Origin: a bacterium
GTDB lineage: Bacteria; Planctomycetota; Planctomycetia; Isosphaerales; Isosphaeraceae
NCBI GenBank assembly: GCA_016125085.1
Contig: WGMM01000009.1
Coordinates: 124,001-188,000 of the forward strand
DNA: 64,000 bases
Reading direction: 5' to 3'
Shown: positions 43,632-52,961 of the stretch, piece after piece
Layout of the letters: each line of letters starts with the position of its first letter
Position numbering within the stretch: the stretch's first letter is position 1
The notes under the pieces: model-generated
What the model saw: only the letters and a program-made list of their open reading frames with translations
The model's database searches: none
What the model was told of the DNA's origin: nothing
Translations under genes and position numbers: made by a program

Positions 43632-46352
43632 TCACTCGCCGCGGTCGCTCCATTCCCTGACGACCCGGCAATTCCCAGCGGGGAGCGTCTCTGACCAGCT
43701 CATCGTTCGGTTTTTCTCGTTCCATGTCATCCGGGGCAGGGGGATGTCCGATTGGCGTGTGTCGAAACGCCGCCAGTGCCTGGGCTCTGCAAGCACGGGC
43801 AGCACGATGCCAGTTTCCAGCGCGAACGGGTTCCCGGTTTCCCATTCCATCGTCAGCACGTATCGGCCGGTGGTCTCGTAGCGGATCGAATAGCGGAACC
43901 AGCCGCCGGGCAGGTTCAGACGCGCCCCCTGGCTATGACTCGTCCTGGGCATGATCGGCCTCATCGAAATCCGTTTGTCGAGCGCGTCGTACGACAGCCC
44001 GCCGAATTCCAACAGGATTTCGCACACCTGAAGTTGGAGCCCCCAGACGCCAGGCATCATCATCTGGCCGACTTTGTGCTGGTCGTTGCCGAGGGGGCCG
44101 ACGCACAGCCCGAGCGGGCCCGTCGCTTCGAGCACGCTCTGCATATGCACCTGGGCACGGGTCAGAGCCGCTTCCTCGCCCGTCCGTTTCGCCAGTTCGA
44201 GCTGGTATCGGGCCATCCAGAGGCGTGTCAGAACCTGGATGTCGTGCCTCAGCGTCCGATACGAATTCGCCGAATTGTTCCGGTCCTGGATGTCCGAATT
44301 GAGCATCAGGTAGCTTTGAACCATGATCTCGCTCTCGGCCGGAATCAGCCCGAGCGGAATACATGGGCCGAGCGTGCCTGGGTCGGCGATATCCGGATCG
44401 TCCAGTTCCGACGGGTCTTTCACGACCCAGTGGCCCAGTCGACGGTTCATGCGCCGAACCGGTCTCAGGTGACCACGGCGGTCGTCGACCATGCCGGGTT
44501 TGTCAGGCGCGAAGCGGCCCAGGATGCCTTCATGAAGGATCCTGTCCGAGCGATCCCGCCATTTTCGAGACAGTTGCGGTGATTCGTTAAGGATTTCCGC
44601 GATCTCGGCCGCGGCTCGCAAGCCTGCGACCGAAACGGAGTTACCGAAAATATGACACCCGAAGCGCAAATCCCACATGCCGGCCGACCGGATCAGGCTC
44701 AGATCTTCGACCCACGCGAGACCCGGATGGCCCGTTTCGCCCATCATCACTTCCGCAGCCTGGCGAACTGCTGGCCAAAGGGCGGCATAAAGTTCGGTCT
44801 CGCCTGACCTGCGGACATGCCGCATGAGTGCCCAGGGAAACAGGCCCGACTGATCTACGGATGGAGTTTCCCACTCCGGCACTCCGTCCATCGAATATTT
44901 CTGAAACCAGAACCGGTGTGCTGGGTTTCGGTCACGTACGGATTCCAGCCATTCGAAAATACGCCGGGAATCCTGATGCAGACCGAGCTTGCCGAGTACT
45001 TCCGCCGTGAACATCGCTTCCCGAGGCCTGCAATAGGCGTTCAGGCCACGATCGAACCCGCTGGCGACCGAGCCGAACCCTGAATCGCAATGAAGAATGG
45101 CCGAGAGCGCCGATCTCTGAAGCAATTCGTCCCATTCCAGCTCGGGCGAGAATACCTTGTTCAGTTCCGTGGCCAGTCCCTGCCAGCGCCGGATCGTCGA
45201 AGTTTCGACAGCATGAAGATCCGCAACCCGAAACCATTCGAGCGTGGGTCGCAGGGTCCGTTCGAAAAGCGCCTGATCGCCCTGATTCATGCTGAACGAA
45301 CCGGCGATCAGCACATCCACGCGTTCGGAACCTCGTGGCGGCAGTGTCAGGGAACGTGTCAGGACAGCTTGCGATGGCGCCACCGGTTCGCAGGTCGTCG
45401 ACCCGCGCCCGTCGAGCGAAATCACGAAACTCACCGTCGAGTCCCTGGCGAGCTTTCGATTCGAATGGCCATGGCCCGCGTTAGAGGCCATCAGGGCCGA
45501 TTCGGCATCGTTCCATGACAGCACTGGTTCGCCGATCCCGCCATTCACCTCCGAATGGACGAAAATCGCGAAGATCAGGTTCCGCTCCACGTCGCTGTCG
45601 TTGCGGATCTCGTACCTCTTCAAATAGGTGCAAGGTACGATCGGTCCGGAAGCCCCTTCCGGCCAGGACTCGCAATCGACGGCGAAATCATGGACGAAGA
45701 CACGTAAATGGTTGTCCCGGTGGCCCAGAACCGTCTTCAGAACGTTCGTGCCGGTCTCATATGACTGTGTTCCCTGCCAGATCGTTTCGCTGAACCAGTC
45801 GATCGCTCCGGCTTCCGCTAGGCCTGCCACGATCCCCCGGAAGTGCGTGCGGCTTTGCGGCGTTTCTCCCTCGGCCGGCCGAATGTTCGAATGCAGGGCG
45901 ACGGATGGGAAGTAGATGTCGTAAGTCGATGCCTTAGAGTCGATTCTGGACGTCGTACGACGGTTGCCGATGAGCCCCTCGGGAACGTCCTGGATCACAT
46001 GGCTATTGTCGATCCAGCGCGGCGGATTGGGGCGGACTACCGCATTGAGCGTGTGCGTGCGGCTGACCTCGTCGTTTCCTTCACGCCTGGCGACGGCTTG
46101 ATAACGCAACTTCGTGTGGATACCCAGCGGCGGAATCGGTACGTGCCAGTAACTGTTGCCGGCCTTGTTTTCCAGCCAGTAGCCTGGCAAATAACCCAAA
46201 GACTGATCGTTGACTTCAAGCTCAAGCCCGACAGTCTGCCCGACTTCGACCGGATGCGTCCCGATCACAACGAAAGCCCACTGGCCAGCCCGAATAGGAC
46301 CGCCGTGACGACCCTGCACCGGAGACTCGATCCATGTCGATTGCATGGCCAC
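43632..46352 (-). CDS. GH15-like (alpha/alpha)6 glycoside hydrolase family protein
   Basis: The 906-residue protein has no signal peptide. The N-terminal region (1-400) is a beta-sandwich like that of bacterial glucoamylase/glucodextranase (STYDIYFPSVALHSNIRP, HFRGIVAGLAEAGAIDWFSE). The C-terminal half is the helical barrel: HCDSGFGSVASGFDRGLNAYCRPREAMFTAEVLGKLG, MDGVPEWETPSVDQSGLFPWALM, LAWVEDLSLIRSAGMWDLRF and NSVSVAGLRAAAEIAEILNE. It probably cleaves or reshapes intracellular alpha-glucans. Catalytic glutamates may be in PEWET or WVEDL, but cannot be fixed by eye. A sugar-isomerase-like gene is divergent from it. Confidence 0.75.
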   Translation of the reverse strand: MAMQSTWIESPVQGRHGGPIRAGQWAFVVIGTHPVEVGQTVGLELEVNDQSLGYLPGYWLENKAGNSYWHVPIPPLGIHTKLRYQAVARREGNDEVSRTHTLNAVVRPNPPRWIDNSHVIQDVPEGLIGNRRTTSRIDSKASTYDIYFPSVALHSNIRPAEGETPQSRTHFRGIVAGLAEAGAIDWFSETIWQGTQSYETGTNVLKTVLGHRDNHLRVFVHDFAVDCESWPEGASGPIVPCTYLKRYEIRNDSDVERNLIFAIFVHSEVNGGIGEPVLSWNDAESALMASNAGHGHSNRKLARDSTVSFVISLDGRGSTTCEPVAPSQAVLTRSLTLPPRGSERVDVLIAGSFSMNQGDQALFERTLRPTLEWFRVADLHAVETSTIRRWQGLATELNKVFSPELEWDELLQRSALSAILHCDSGFGSVASGFDRGLNAYCRPREAMFTAEVLGKLGLHQDSRRIFEWLESVRDRNPAHRFWFQKYSMDGVPEWETPSVDQSGLFPWALMRHVRRSGETELYAALWPAVRQAAEVMMGETGHPGLAWVEDLSLIRSAGMWDLRFGCHIFGNSVSVAGLRAAAEIAEILNESPQLSRKWRDRSDRILHEGILGRFAPDKPGMVDDRRGHLRPVRRMNRRLGHWVVKDPSELDDPDIADPGTLGPCIPLGLIPAESEIMVQSYLMLNSDIQDRNNSANSYRTLRHDIQVLTRLWMARYQLELAKRTGEEAALTRAQVHMQSVLEATGPLGLCVGPLGNDQHKVGQMMMPGVWGLQLQVCEILLEFGGLSYDALDKRISMRPIMPRTSHSQGARLNLPGGWFRYSIRYETTGRYVLTMEWETGNPFALETGIVLPVLAEPRHWRRFDTRQSDIPLPRMTWNEKNRTMSWSETLPAGNCRVVREWSDRGE

Positions 46353-46544
46353 TGCGTCCCTACAGGATGCGAACGGAAGGGAAATCCGCCTGACTCCGGA
46401 TCGAACGTATGACGACCTGACTTCCTGGCGGGTATGATACCCTCACCGGAGAGCACTTATTGTTCACCGGAAGCGAACTCCGCGCCAAGGGATCAGTCCC
46501 AGAGGACGCACGATCATCAATGTCGTGAACCGGACAAGTTACTC

Positions 46545-47405
46545 ATGATACCTGGATTCAGCGCCGGAGGCCTCGGTATCAAGCTGCCTGAGCCGGATTT
46601 TGGGCTTCCCGCGATTGCAGCGGCAGGTTTTCGGGCTATCGATCTGCGAATTCGTGATCTCTTCGAATCCCGAACTCCGGCGCGGGAACTCCGCCGCCGG
46701 CTCGACGATGTCGGGCTCGTTCCAGGAACGTGTCAGTTCCCGCTCGACTGGCGACATGAAACGGCAAATGAAGCCGAATTGATTCGGGCACTTCCACCGT
46801 ATCTCGAATTCGCTGCCGAGATCGGTGTCGTGAATTTCTACACACGAGTGAGCGAATCGGTGCCTGAGGGAGCCTCGGCCGATGCGATCGTGCGGGATCA
46901 TCGCCGCAAGATCACCGCGATTGCGAATGCTCTTGAAGAATACGGGATCGGCCTTGCGCTCGAGACGGTCGGCGTCGAGAGTTTCCGCAACGGACAGCCG
47001 GCTCTGATGGCATCTCTTGCTCAAGTCCGAGACAGGCTGGCCGTTTGTTTCGAGGATTGCCCGCAGCTGGGATTGCTTGTGGACGCCTTTCATCTGCATG
47101 CCGCTGGTGAATCGGTCGAAGAAGCCCTGGGACCGTTCGCGAGCCGCGTATTGGGCGTGCATGTCGCCGATTTGCCAGGCCCGGTCCGAAATCTGAGCGA
47201 GATTATCGACCACGATCGCGCCTTGCCGGGTTTTACCGGGCAGGTGCCAGTCAACAGGATTCTTGCGGCATTGCGGAATGCAGGATGTCCGGAGCGGACT
47301 CCCGTCATCGTCGAAACGATCCGGTGCCCGGATCCGTTCACCGGAGCTTCATTCGAGACGATCGTTCGAAACGTGTTCGCTACGCTTGCCGATGCAATAG
47401 GCTGA
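46545..47405 (+). CDS. Sugar phosphate isomerase/epimerase family (AP-endonuclease-2 TIM barrel)
   Basis: From the ATG at 46545 the protein is 286 residues, MIPGFSAGGLGIKL. It has FRAIDLRIRDLFE, CQFPLDWRHE, IGLALETVGVE (metal-binding Glu), LLVDAFHLHAAGE (with the D-x-H pair) and GVHVADLP, then TPVIVETIR near the end. These are the metal ligands of xylose-isomerase-like TIM barrels. It may isomerise or epimerise a sugar or an inositol-type compound. It is divergent from the glucoamylase-like gene, so the two could share control, but there is no proof of common substrate. Confidence 0.82.
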   Translation: MIPGFSAGGLGIKLPEPDFGLPAIAAAGFRAIDLRIRDLFESRTPARELRRRLDDVGLVPGTCQFPLDWRHETANEAELIRALPPYLEFAAEIGVVNFYTRVSESVPEGASADAIVRDHRRKITAIANALEEYGIGLALETVGVESFRNGQPALMASLAQVRDRLAVCFEDCPQLGLLVDAFHLHAAGESVEEALGPFASRVLGVHVADLPGPVRNLSEIIDHDRALPGFTGQVPVNRILAALRNAGCPERTPVIVETIRCPDPFTGASFETIVRNVFATLADAIG

Positions 47406-47425
47406 AGCGCGAAAAGGGGGGGCCG

Positions 47426-48226
47426 TCAGGCGGGATCGGCTTCGACCGCTGGAGAGAGTTCCAGCAACTTCCTGGGGCGGAATCCGAGCGAATCCGCCGC
47501 CACGCATGCGAAACGGATGCCGTCGAGCTCACCCTGGGGTACCGTCTGCCATTGGGCTTTGGTATGCACGTGTCCAAAAACGCACAGCGTGACACCGGCA
47601 TCTTTCATGAGCGCGACGACCGGGTCGGGCCGCCCCCAGCGATCGAAAGGCGGATGGTGCCACAATACGGCGATCTGTTTGGGCTCGCCGGCGGCATCGC
47701 GCAAACTGATCGCTTCCGCAAGTGCCAGTTTCAGCTTGGCATAGGCTGTTTCGGCGACCTGTTCCGACTTCGGATCGATCGGAATCGGGTCGTCCGGTGT
47801 TGGTACGGACCGGGCGCCGCAGACGATCAGTGGGCCAAGATCGACCGCGTTTCCATCGACCGCGAACTGGCCGGGACGGAGAATCCGACTCACTCCGGCC
47901 ATCCTGCCGAACCATAAGTCGTGATTGCCCGGGCTCAGGACCATCGCGCCGCAGCGGCGTTTGGAGAGCCACGCAAGATCCCGCTGCACTTCGGAGTGAT
48001 TGCGGGCCGATGAGGCATCTCCCGGGATAAGAACGATGTCACCTGGGCCGACTTTCTCAGCCCAGTTTCGTGCGACCTTCCGGGCATTGGTCAGCCACGG
48101 AGGCTGATGCGCGGGCGTCAGGAACGAGAGTTCCGCCGGCATGGTCGCGAAGTGCAAATGGAAATCGGACAAGCCCCAGACGCGAATCGGGGCCTGTCCG
48201 GATTCTTCAGATCGCCGCTTGGTCAT
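47426..48226 (-). CDS. Calcineurin-like metallophosphoesterase
   Basis: The 266-residue cytoplasmic protein has the dinuclear metal motifs: GLSDFHLHF (Asp and His, residues about 21-23), IPGDAS (about 65), SPGNHDLW (about 98), LWHHPP and FGHVHTK. It is a complete metallophosphoesterase of the YkuE/UDP-hydrolase-like group; the substrate is not known. It is convergent with the isomerase gene 20 bases away and close to nuoM (24 bases), on the same strand as the nuo genes, so it may be co-transcribed with them. Confidence 0.87.
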   Translation of the reverse strand: MTKRRSEESGQAPIRVWGLSDFHLHFATMPAELSFLTPAHQPPWLTNARKVARNWAEKVGPGDIVLIPGDASSARNHSEVQRDLAWLSKRRCGAMVLSPGNHDLWFGRMAGVSRILRPGQFAVDGNAVDLGPLIVCGARSVPTPDDPIPIDPKSEQVAETAYAKLKLALAEAISLRDAAGEPKQIAVLWHHPPFDRWGRPDPVVALMKDAGVTLCVFGHVHTKAQWQTVPQGELDGIRFACVAADSLGFRPRKLLELSPAVEADPA

Positions 48227-48249
48227 GGCGTTTTGGTCGTTCGGTCCAA

Positions 48250-50091
48250 TCAGCGGCCGGCCGTTTCGAGTATCGTTACTGTGCCCAAAGGAACCGGAGT
48301 ACGCTCGGATGCAAGTGGGGCTGGGGCGTTCACGACCGTTTTCGCAGAGACTACGGCATAAACGACTTCATCGACCGAGGGACTCATCCAGGCCAGCAGG
48401 AATGGCGTCGGCAGAACACCCAGGGCGACGGTCAGGAACACGAGAGGAATCGCGATGATGGTTTCTCGGGTATTCAGATCCGGATAGCTGCCGCCTTCAT
48501 GCCCGTGATCGTCATGCCCGTGGCCGTGACCATGTCCATGATCGGCAGCCCCTGCCGGTTTGCCCAGGAAAACACGCTGCAACGTCCAGAGAACGTATGC
48601 CGCTGTGAGTATGACGGCCGCAGCCGCCAGGATCCCCAGAATTCGATTGAAATTGAAGGCGGCGAGGACGACGAACACTTCCGCGACGAAGCCGCAGAGT
48701 CCCGGCAGGCCCATCGATCCGAAAAAGATCAGGAACGAAATACCAGCGTAGACGGGCATCGTGGCGAAGAGGCCGCCGAACTTGTTCAGATCGCGGGTGT
48801 GGGCCCGTTCGTAAATGACACCGACCAGGAAGAACATTCCTGTCGAAGTGATCCCGTGGGCGATCATCATGAACATCGCCCCGTTGACGCCGTAGGAATA
48901 GATCCGGGGCTCGTTGGCGAGGCTCATCGCCGCCATGCCCAGCGTCACGTAACCCATGTGGCTCACGGAGCTGTAGGCCACCAGTTTCTTGAAGTCCGTT
49001 TGTGCCATCGCGGCAAGAGCACCGTAGAGAATGCTGACCACTGCGATGAGAGCGACGAGATAGGACAACTCATGGGCCCCGCCCGGAGCGAGCGGCCATG
49101 CCATTCGCACCATGCCGTATCCGCCGATCTTCAGAAGAATGCCGGCAAGGATCATGCTGATCGGTGTCGGTGCCTGCACGTGGGCGTCAGGCAACCATGT
49201 GTGGAAGGGGAAGCTCGGGAGCTTCACGGCGAAACCGACCAGGAACAGGGCGAAGATGACCGTCTGAATCGAGCGCCCGTAATATTCGGTCTTCGTGGCG
49301 GCCTGGGTCAGCTTCGGAATGTCGAAAGTGTGAGCCGTGAATTCGACTTTCTCGATGGCCGAAGTCGCAGGATTCATATCCGTGATCAACGCGTGGGTGT
49401 TGCCCGGCCAGAAGTACAGAATCAGAACCGCGACCAGAATGAAGACCGAGCCGAACAGTGTGTACAGCAGGAACTTGATCGCCGCGTATTCCCGGTTCTC
49501 GCCACCCCAGATGCCGATGAGGAAGTACATCGGCAGCAGCATCACTTCGAAGAAGACGTAGAACAGGAAAAGGTCCAGCGAGAGAAACACGCCGATCATG
49601 CTCGCCGTCAGAAGCAGGAAGAGGCTGTAGTACCCCTTCACGGACTTTTCGATGGGGAACGAGGCAAGACACGAGAGTACGGCCACGAATCCGGCGAGGA
49701 CGACAAGGCTCAGGCTGATCCCGTCCAGGCCCAGGTAATATTGAATGTTGAAGGAAGGAATCCACGGCAGGCGGACGACAAGGTCGTTACGACCGTCCCG
49801 GCCATTGCCGATGACTTCGACTCCCGTCGAGTCCTGACCGTCTGGAGTACGAGTGATGACGTTGTTCATCACCCGGTCGGCCAATGTCGCCGAAGCAGGC
49901 ACGAGGCCCGACTCGTTCGGGGTCAGGTATCTCAGAAATGCCACGAGCGTCAGCGCAAAGGTCCCGATGCAGACCCCCAGGGCCAGCCATTTGATCAACC
50001 GTTCCGAACTTTTCGGCACGGCCAACACCGCCAGCGAACCGACGAAAGGCAAGAGCCAGAGGCCTGTCAGAAGGATCGTATCACTCAACAT
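48250..50091 (-). CDS. nuoM: NADH-quinone oxidoreductase subunit M
   Basis: NuoM is a proton-pumping antiporter-like subunit of Complex I in the cytoplasmic membrane. Some 14 helices are visible with conserved lysines and glutamates in FFEVMLLPMYFLIGIWGG, KLPSFPFHTWLPDAHVQAPTP, LLKIGGYGMVRM and KKLVAYSSVSHMGYVTLGM. At 613 residues it is longer than usual (about 500). Additions are an N-terminal loop (residues 45-110) and a histidine-rich loop near residues 515-535 (DHGHGHGHGHDDHGHEGG). It follows nuoL with a 114-base gap. nuoN, normally next, is absent, and the downstream gene is unrelated. Confidence 0.95.
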   Translation of the reverse strand: MLSDTILLTGLWLLPFVGSLAVLAVPKSSERLIKWLALGVCIGTFALTLVAFLRYLTPNESGLVPASATLADRVMNNVITRTPDGQDSTGVEVIGNGRDGRNDLVVRLPWIPSFNIQYYLGLDGISLSLVVLAGFVAVLSCLASFPIEKSVKGYYSLFLLLTASMIGVFLSLDLFLFYVFFEVMLLPMYFLIGIWGGENREYAAIKFLLYTLFGSVFILVAVLILYFWPGNTHALITDMNPATSAIEKVEFTAHTFDIPKLTQAATKTEYYGRSIQTVIFALFLVGFAVKLPSFPFHTWLPDAHVQAPTPISMILAGILLKIGGYGMVRMAWPLAPGGAHELSYLVALIAVVSILYGALAAMAQTDFKKLVAYSSVSHMGYVTLGMAAMSLANEPRIYSYGVNGAMFMMIAHGITSTGMFFLVGVIYERAHTRDLNKFGGLFATMPVYAGISFLIFFGSMGLPGLCGFVAEVFVVLAAFNFNRILGILAAAAVILTAAYVLWTLQRVFLGKPAGAADHGHGHGHGHDDHGHEGGSYPDLNTRETIIAIPLVFLTVALGVLPTPFLLAWMSPSVDEVVYAVVSAKTVVNAPAPLASERTPVPLGTVTILETAGR

Positions 50092-50205
50092 GGTTGCGGA
50101 CCATTCGCTAGAGGCTTGTGCACGCTTTCGTTCGCGTGCGGAATGATGAATGCCGGCCGGCGTGATCTGGCGATCCGTTCGTACGGATCGTCGTCTCGCT
50201 GAGGC

Positions 50206-52653
50206 TTACCCCTGAATCCAGACGTACAGAAATCCGAACAGACCCACGACTCCGACAGCCAGGAACGCCAGATACTGACGCAACCGGCCTGTCTGCAGAC
50301 CGCGACCTTTTTCGCCGATGGCGAGGACCGTGTCGGCGAGCGAATTCACGATGCCGTCGACAGCGACCTTGTCGAACAGACCGCTCAAACGGCTGACCAG
50401 CAGGGTGACTTTGCCGGACCCGTTCACGATACCGTCTACGACCTTCTTGTCGAATTCTGCGATGTTTTTCGCCAGACTCATCGTCGGCTTCACGAAAATC
50501 GCACCGTAGAGGTCGTCGAAATACCATTTGTTCCTGAACAGGTCATACAGGAACGAGAACCGCTTGGCGAAAGGCTCTGCGCTGAAGATGCGCCAACGCG
50601 AGTAGAACAGAGCGGCACCACCGATGCCCAGCGAGGCAACGACCAGGCTCACCATCATCGCAGGTACGTGATAGGCCGCCAGGCTTGGTGTCGCCACCGG
50701 AGCGTTGTAGGCGATCATTTGCTCCAGGATGGGCTCGCCGAAGGGCAGTATGGTGATCGGATAACCCACGATGACCGAGGGAACCGCAAGGGCGATCAGG
50801 GGCCAGGCCATCAGAGGCGCGCTCTCGTGGGCATGAGCCACGGGGTCGCCATGATGATGCCCGTGACCATGGCCATGGTCGTCGTCATGCCCATGATGTT
50901 CCGTCTTGTGCGATTCCGTTTCCAGGTGGGCCGAACGGGACGTGCCGTCGAAGACCAGGAACCACATGCGGAACATGTAGAAAGCCGTCAGAGCCGAACC
51001 GAAAGCGGCGAATGCGAAGAGAGGCACATGGCCTGTCTCGTTCGCGAACTTCATGGTCGCCGCCAGAATGGCGTCCTTCGAGTAGAAACCGCTCAAAAGA
51101 GGAACGCCGGAAATCGCCATCGTCGCGATCAGCATGCAGAACCCGGTGATCGGCATCTTCTTGAGCAAACCGCCCAGCTTCGGCATCTCGTATGTATGCA
51201 CCGAGTGATACACGCTACCGGCCGAAAGGAACAGCAGCGCTTTGAAGAAAGCGTGCGTGATCAGGTGGAACAGACCCGCGGCCCAGCCCAGCGAGCCCAG
51301 GCCCAGCATCATCATGCCCAGCTGACTGATCGTCGAATATGCCAGCACCTTTTTGTAGTCGGTCTGCACCAGGGCGATCGTAGCGGCGATGATCATCGTG
51401 ATGCCGCCTGTGTAAGCGATATAGAGCAGTGTCTCGGCCGTGAACAAGGCGTAGAATCTGCCGACCAGATACACGCCCGCCGCGACCATCGTCGCCGCGT
51501 GGATCAGGGCCGAAACCGGTGTGGGACCCGCCATTGCGTCGGGCAGCCAGACATGCAGCGGCACCTGGGCCGATTTGCCCGCACAACCCGCGAAGATTCC
51601 CAGCCCAGCGACGGTCAGCAAAACGTATGGGATCGACTTCGTCACCATGTCGCCGGGCGAACCGTCTTCGTTCGGGGCCGATCGGATCGACACTACGACA
51701 TCGTCCCCGGCGATCTGCCTGGTCAGCCGGCCATCGTCATCACGCAACTTCGAGGAGGAAAGGGCGGCGTTGATGTCCGCGATCTCGAAAGTACCGAAGA
51801 ACGACCAGATGATGCCCAGGCCGATGAGCATACCCACGTCGCCCACCCGGTTCGTCACGAAAGCCTTGAAGGAAGCCCGCGCGTTGGCGAGGTCCTCGAA
51901 CCAGAAGCCGATCAGGAAATAGGAGCAGACGCCGACCAGTTCCCAGAAAACGAAGATCATGAAGATCGACGGGCTGGCGATCAGGCCGAACATGGAAAAG
52001 CAGAAAAGCGAGAGATATGCGAAGAACCGCGGATATCGCGGGTCACCATGCATATATCCCATCGCGTAGATATGCACCATCAGGGCGATGAAGCTCACCA
52101 TCGTGAACATCAGGGCCGATAGCAGGTCGATATAGACACCCAGAGTCAGCACCAGCGGCTTTTTGCCCATCAGGGCACCCATCGCCGTCCATGTGAACTG
52201 ACCCTTCCAGACAACCGGGCCATGCGAGCCTGCCCCGTGGCCGCCTTCGCCAGCCGAATCGCCCCCGTGCCCTTCTTTTTTGTGGGCTTCACCGCCCGCA
52301 TCTTTCACCTCACCACCGTGTTCGGCGGCAGGGGCATCTTCTTTTTTACCGTGCTCGTCAGCTTTGCCGTGTTCGTCGCCATGCTGAACGGCATGTTCGC
52401 CTGATTCGTGGCCATCTTCGCCATGCTCGTCGCCATGATGGGCGTGAAGCGCCAGAAATGTACCGATTCCCGGCCCGGTCGTCACATAGCTGAAAAGACC
52501 GAATGCACTCAGGGCGAAGCAGGTCGCTACTGCGGCAGTGGCCACATACGCGTTCTTGTTGCCCAGCCAGCGCATGCCCAGAATCTGGATGGTGAACGCA
52601 CCCAGGGGTATCAGGACGGCGGCGACGTAAAGCCAGGCTTGCCAGTGTTCCAT
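50206..52653 (-). CDS. nuoL: NADH-quinone oxidoreductase subunit L with histidine-rich loops
   Basis: From the ATG at 52653 (MEHWQAWLYVA) the protein is 815 residues, far longer than the usual 610-650. The NuoL core is complete: FWELVGVCSYFLIGFWFED, CAGKSAQVPLHVWLPDAMAGPTPVSALIHAATMVAAGVYLV, AYSTISQLGMMMLGLG. There are two large insertions. Near residues 70-145, between helices 2 and 3, there is an acidic/histidine-rich loop with about 14 histidines. Near 573-607 there is HHGHDDDHGHGHGHHHGDP. These could bind metals such as nickel, zinc or cobalt. No nuoK or other nuo gene lies upstream; the neighbour is divergent. Confidence 0.95.
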   Translation of the reverse strand: MEHWQAWLYVAAVLIPLGAFTIQILGMRWLGNKNAYVATAAVATCFALSAFGLFSYVTTGPGIGTFLALHAHHGDEHGEDGHESGEHAVQHGDEHGKADEHGKKEDAPAAEHGGEVKDAGGEAHKKEGHGGDSAGEGGHGAGSHGPVVWKGQFTWTAMGALMGKKPLVLTLGVYIDLLSALMFTMVSFIALMVHIYAMGYMHGDPRYPRFFAYLSLFCFSMFGLIASPSIFMIFVFWELVGVCSYFLIGFWFEDLANARASFKAFVTNRVGDVGMLIGLGIIWSFFGTFEIADINAALSSSKLRDDDGRLTRQIAGDDVVVSIRSAPNEDGSPGDMVTKSIPYVLLTVAGLGIFAGCAGKSAQVPLHVWLPDAMAGPTPVSALIHAATMVAAGVYLVGRFYALFTAETLLYIAYTGGITMIIAATIALVQTDYKKVLAYSTISQLGMMMLGLGSLGWAAGLFHLITHAFFKALLFLSAGSVYHSVHTYEMPKLGGLLKKMPITGFCMLIATMAISGVPLLSGFYSKDAILAATMKFANETGHVPLFAFAAFGSALTAFYMFRMWFLVFDGTSRSAHLETESHKTEHHGHDDDHGHGHGHHHGDPVAHAHESAPLMAWPLIALAVPSVIVGYPITILPFGEPILEQMIAYNAPVATPSLAAYHVPAMMVSLVVASLGIGGAALFYSRWRIFSAEPFAKRFSFLYDLFRNKWYFDDLYGAIFVKPTMSLAKNIAEFDKKVVDGIVNGSGKVTLLVSRLSGLFDKVAVDGIVNSLADTVLAIGEKGRGLQTGRLRQYLAFLAVGVVGLFGFLYVWIQG

Positions 52654-52961
52654 AGGAGATCGGCGAATTTCGCCCCACGTCTTCGGGTCGTAGCACGCTA
52701 CTGGAGCATGCGGAAACAGCACGGAAATTCGACGGCGAACGACTGTGTGAGCCGCCGACGAACCCCTCCGGAATCAAGTTCGTGCATGATGTCACAAAGC
52801 GGGCGCCGAATGCAAGACCCTCGACCGCCCCATTCGAGCGGAATTCCTGCCCGCCGCTCATTGCAACCGGAACCTTCCTTCGACCATGATGAACCGAACC
52901 AATAGTCGCCCGGATTTCGACCTGACCGGATCCTCTCGCGAACGCCGATCACGGATGTGCA
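52654..52961. other. Divergent intergenic between nuoL and an exported protein
   Basis: The 308 bases hold the promoters of both flanking genes. I see no open gene, large repeat or clear terminator in it; promoter boxes are not obvious by eye. Confidence 0.4.

Noticed and set aside
48070..50202. A 710-residue plus-strand frame over nuoM
   Set aside because: It is the antisense shadow of the conserved nuoM gene, rich in H, R and E with no domain.
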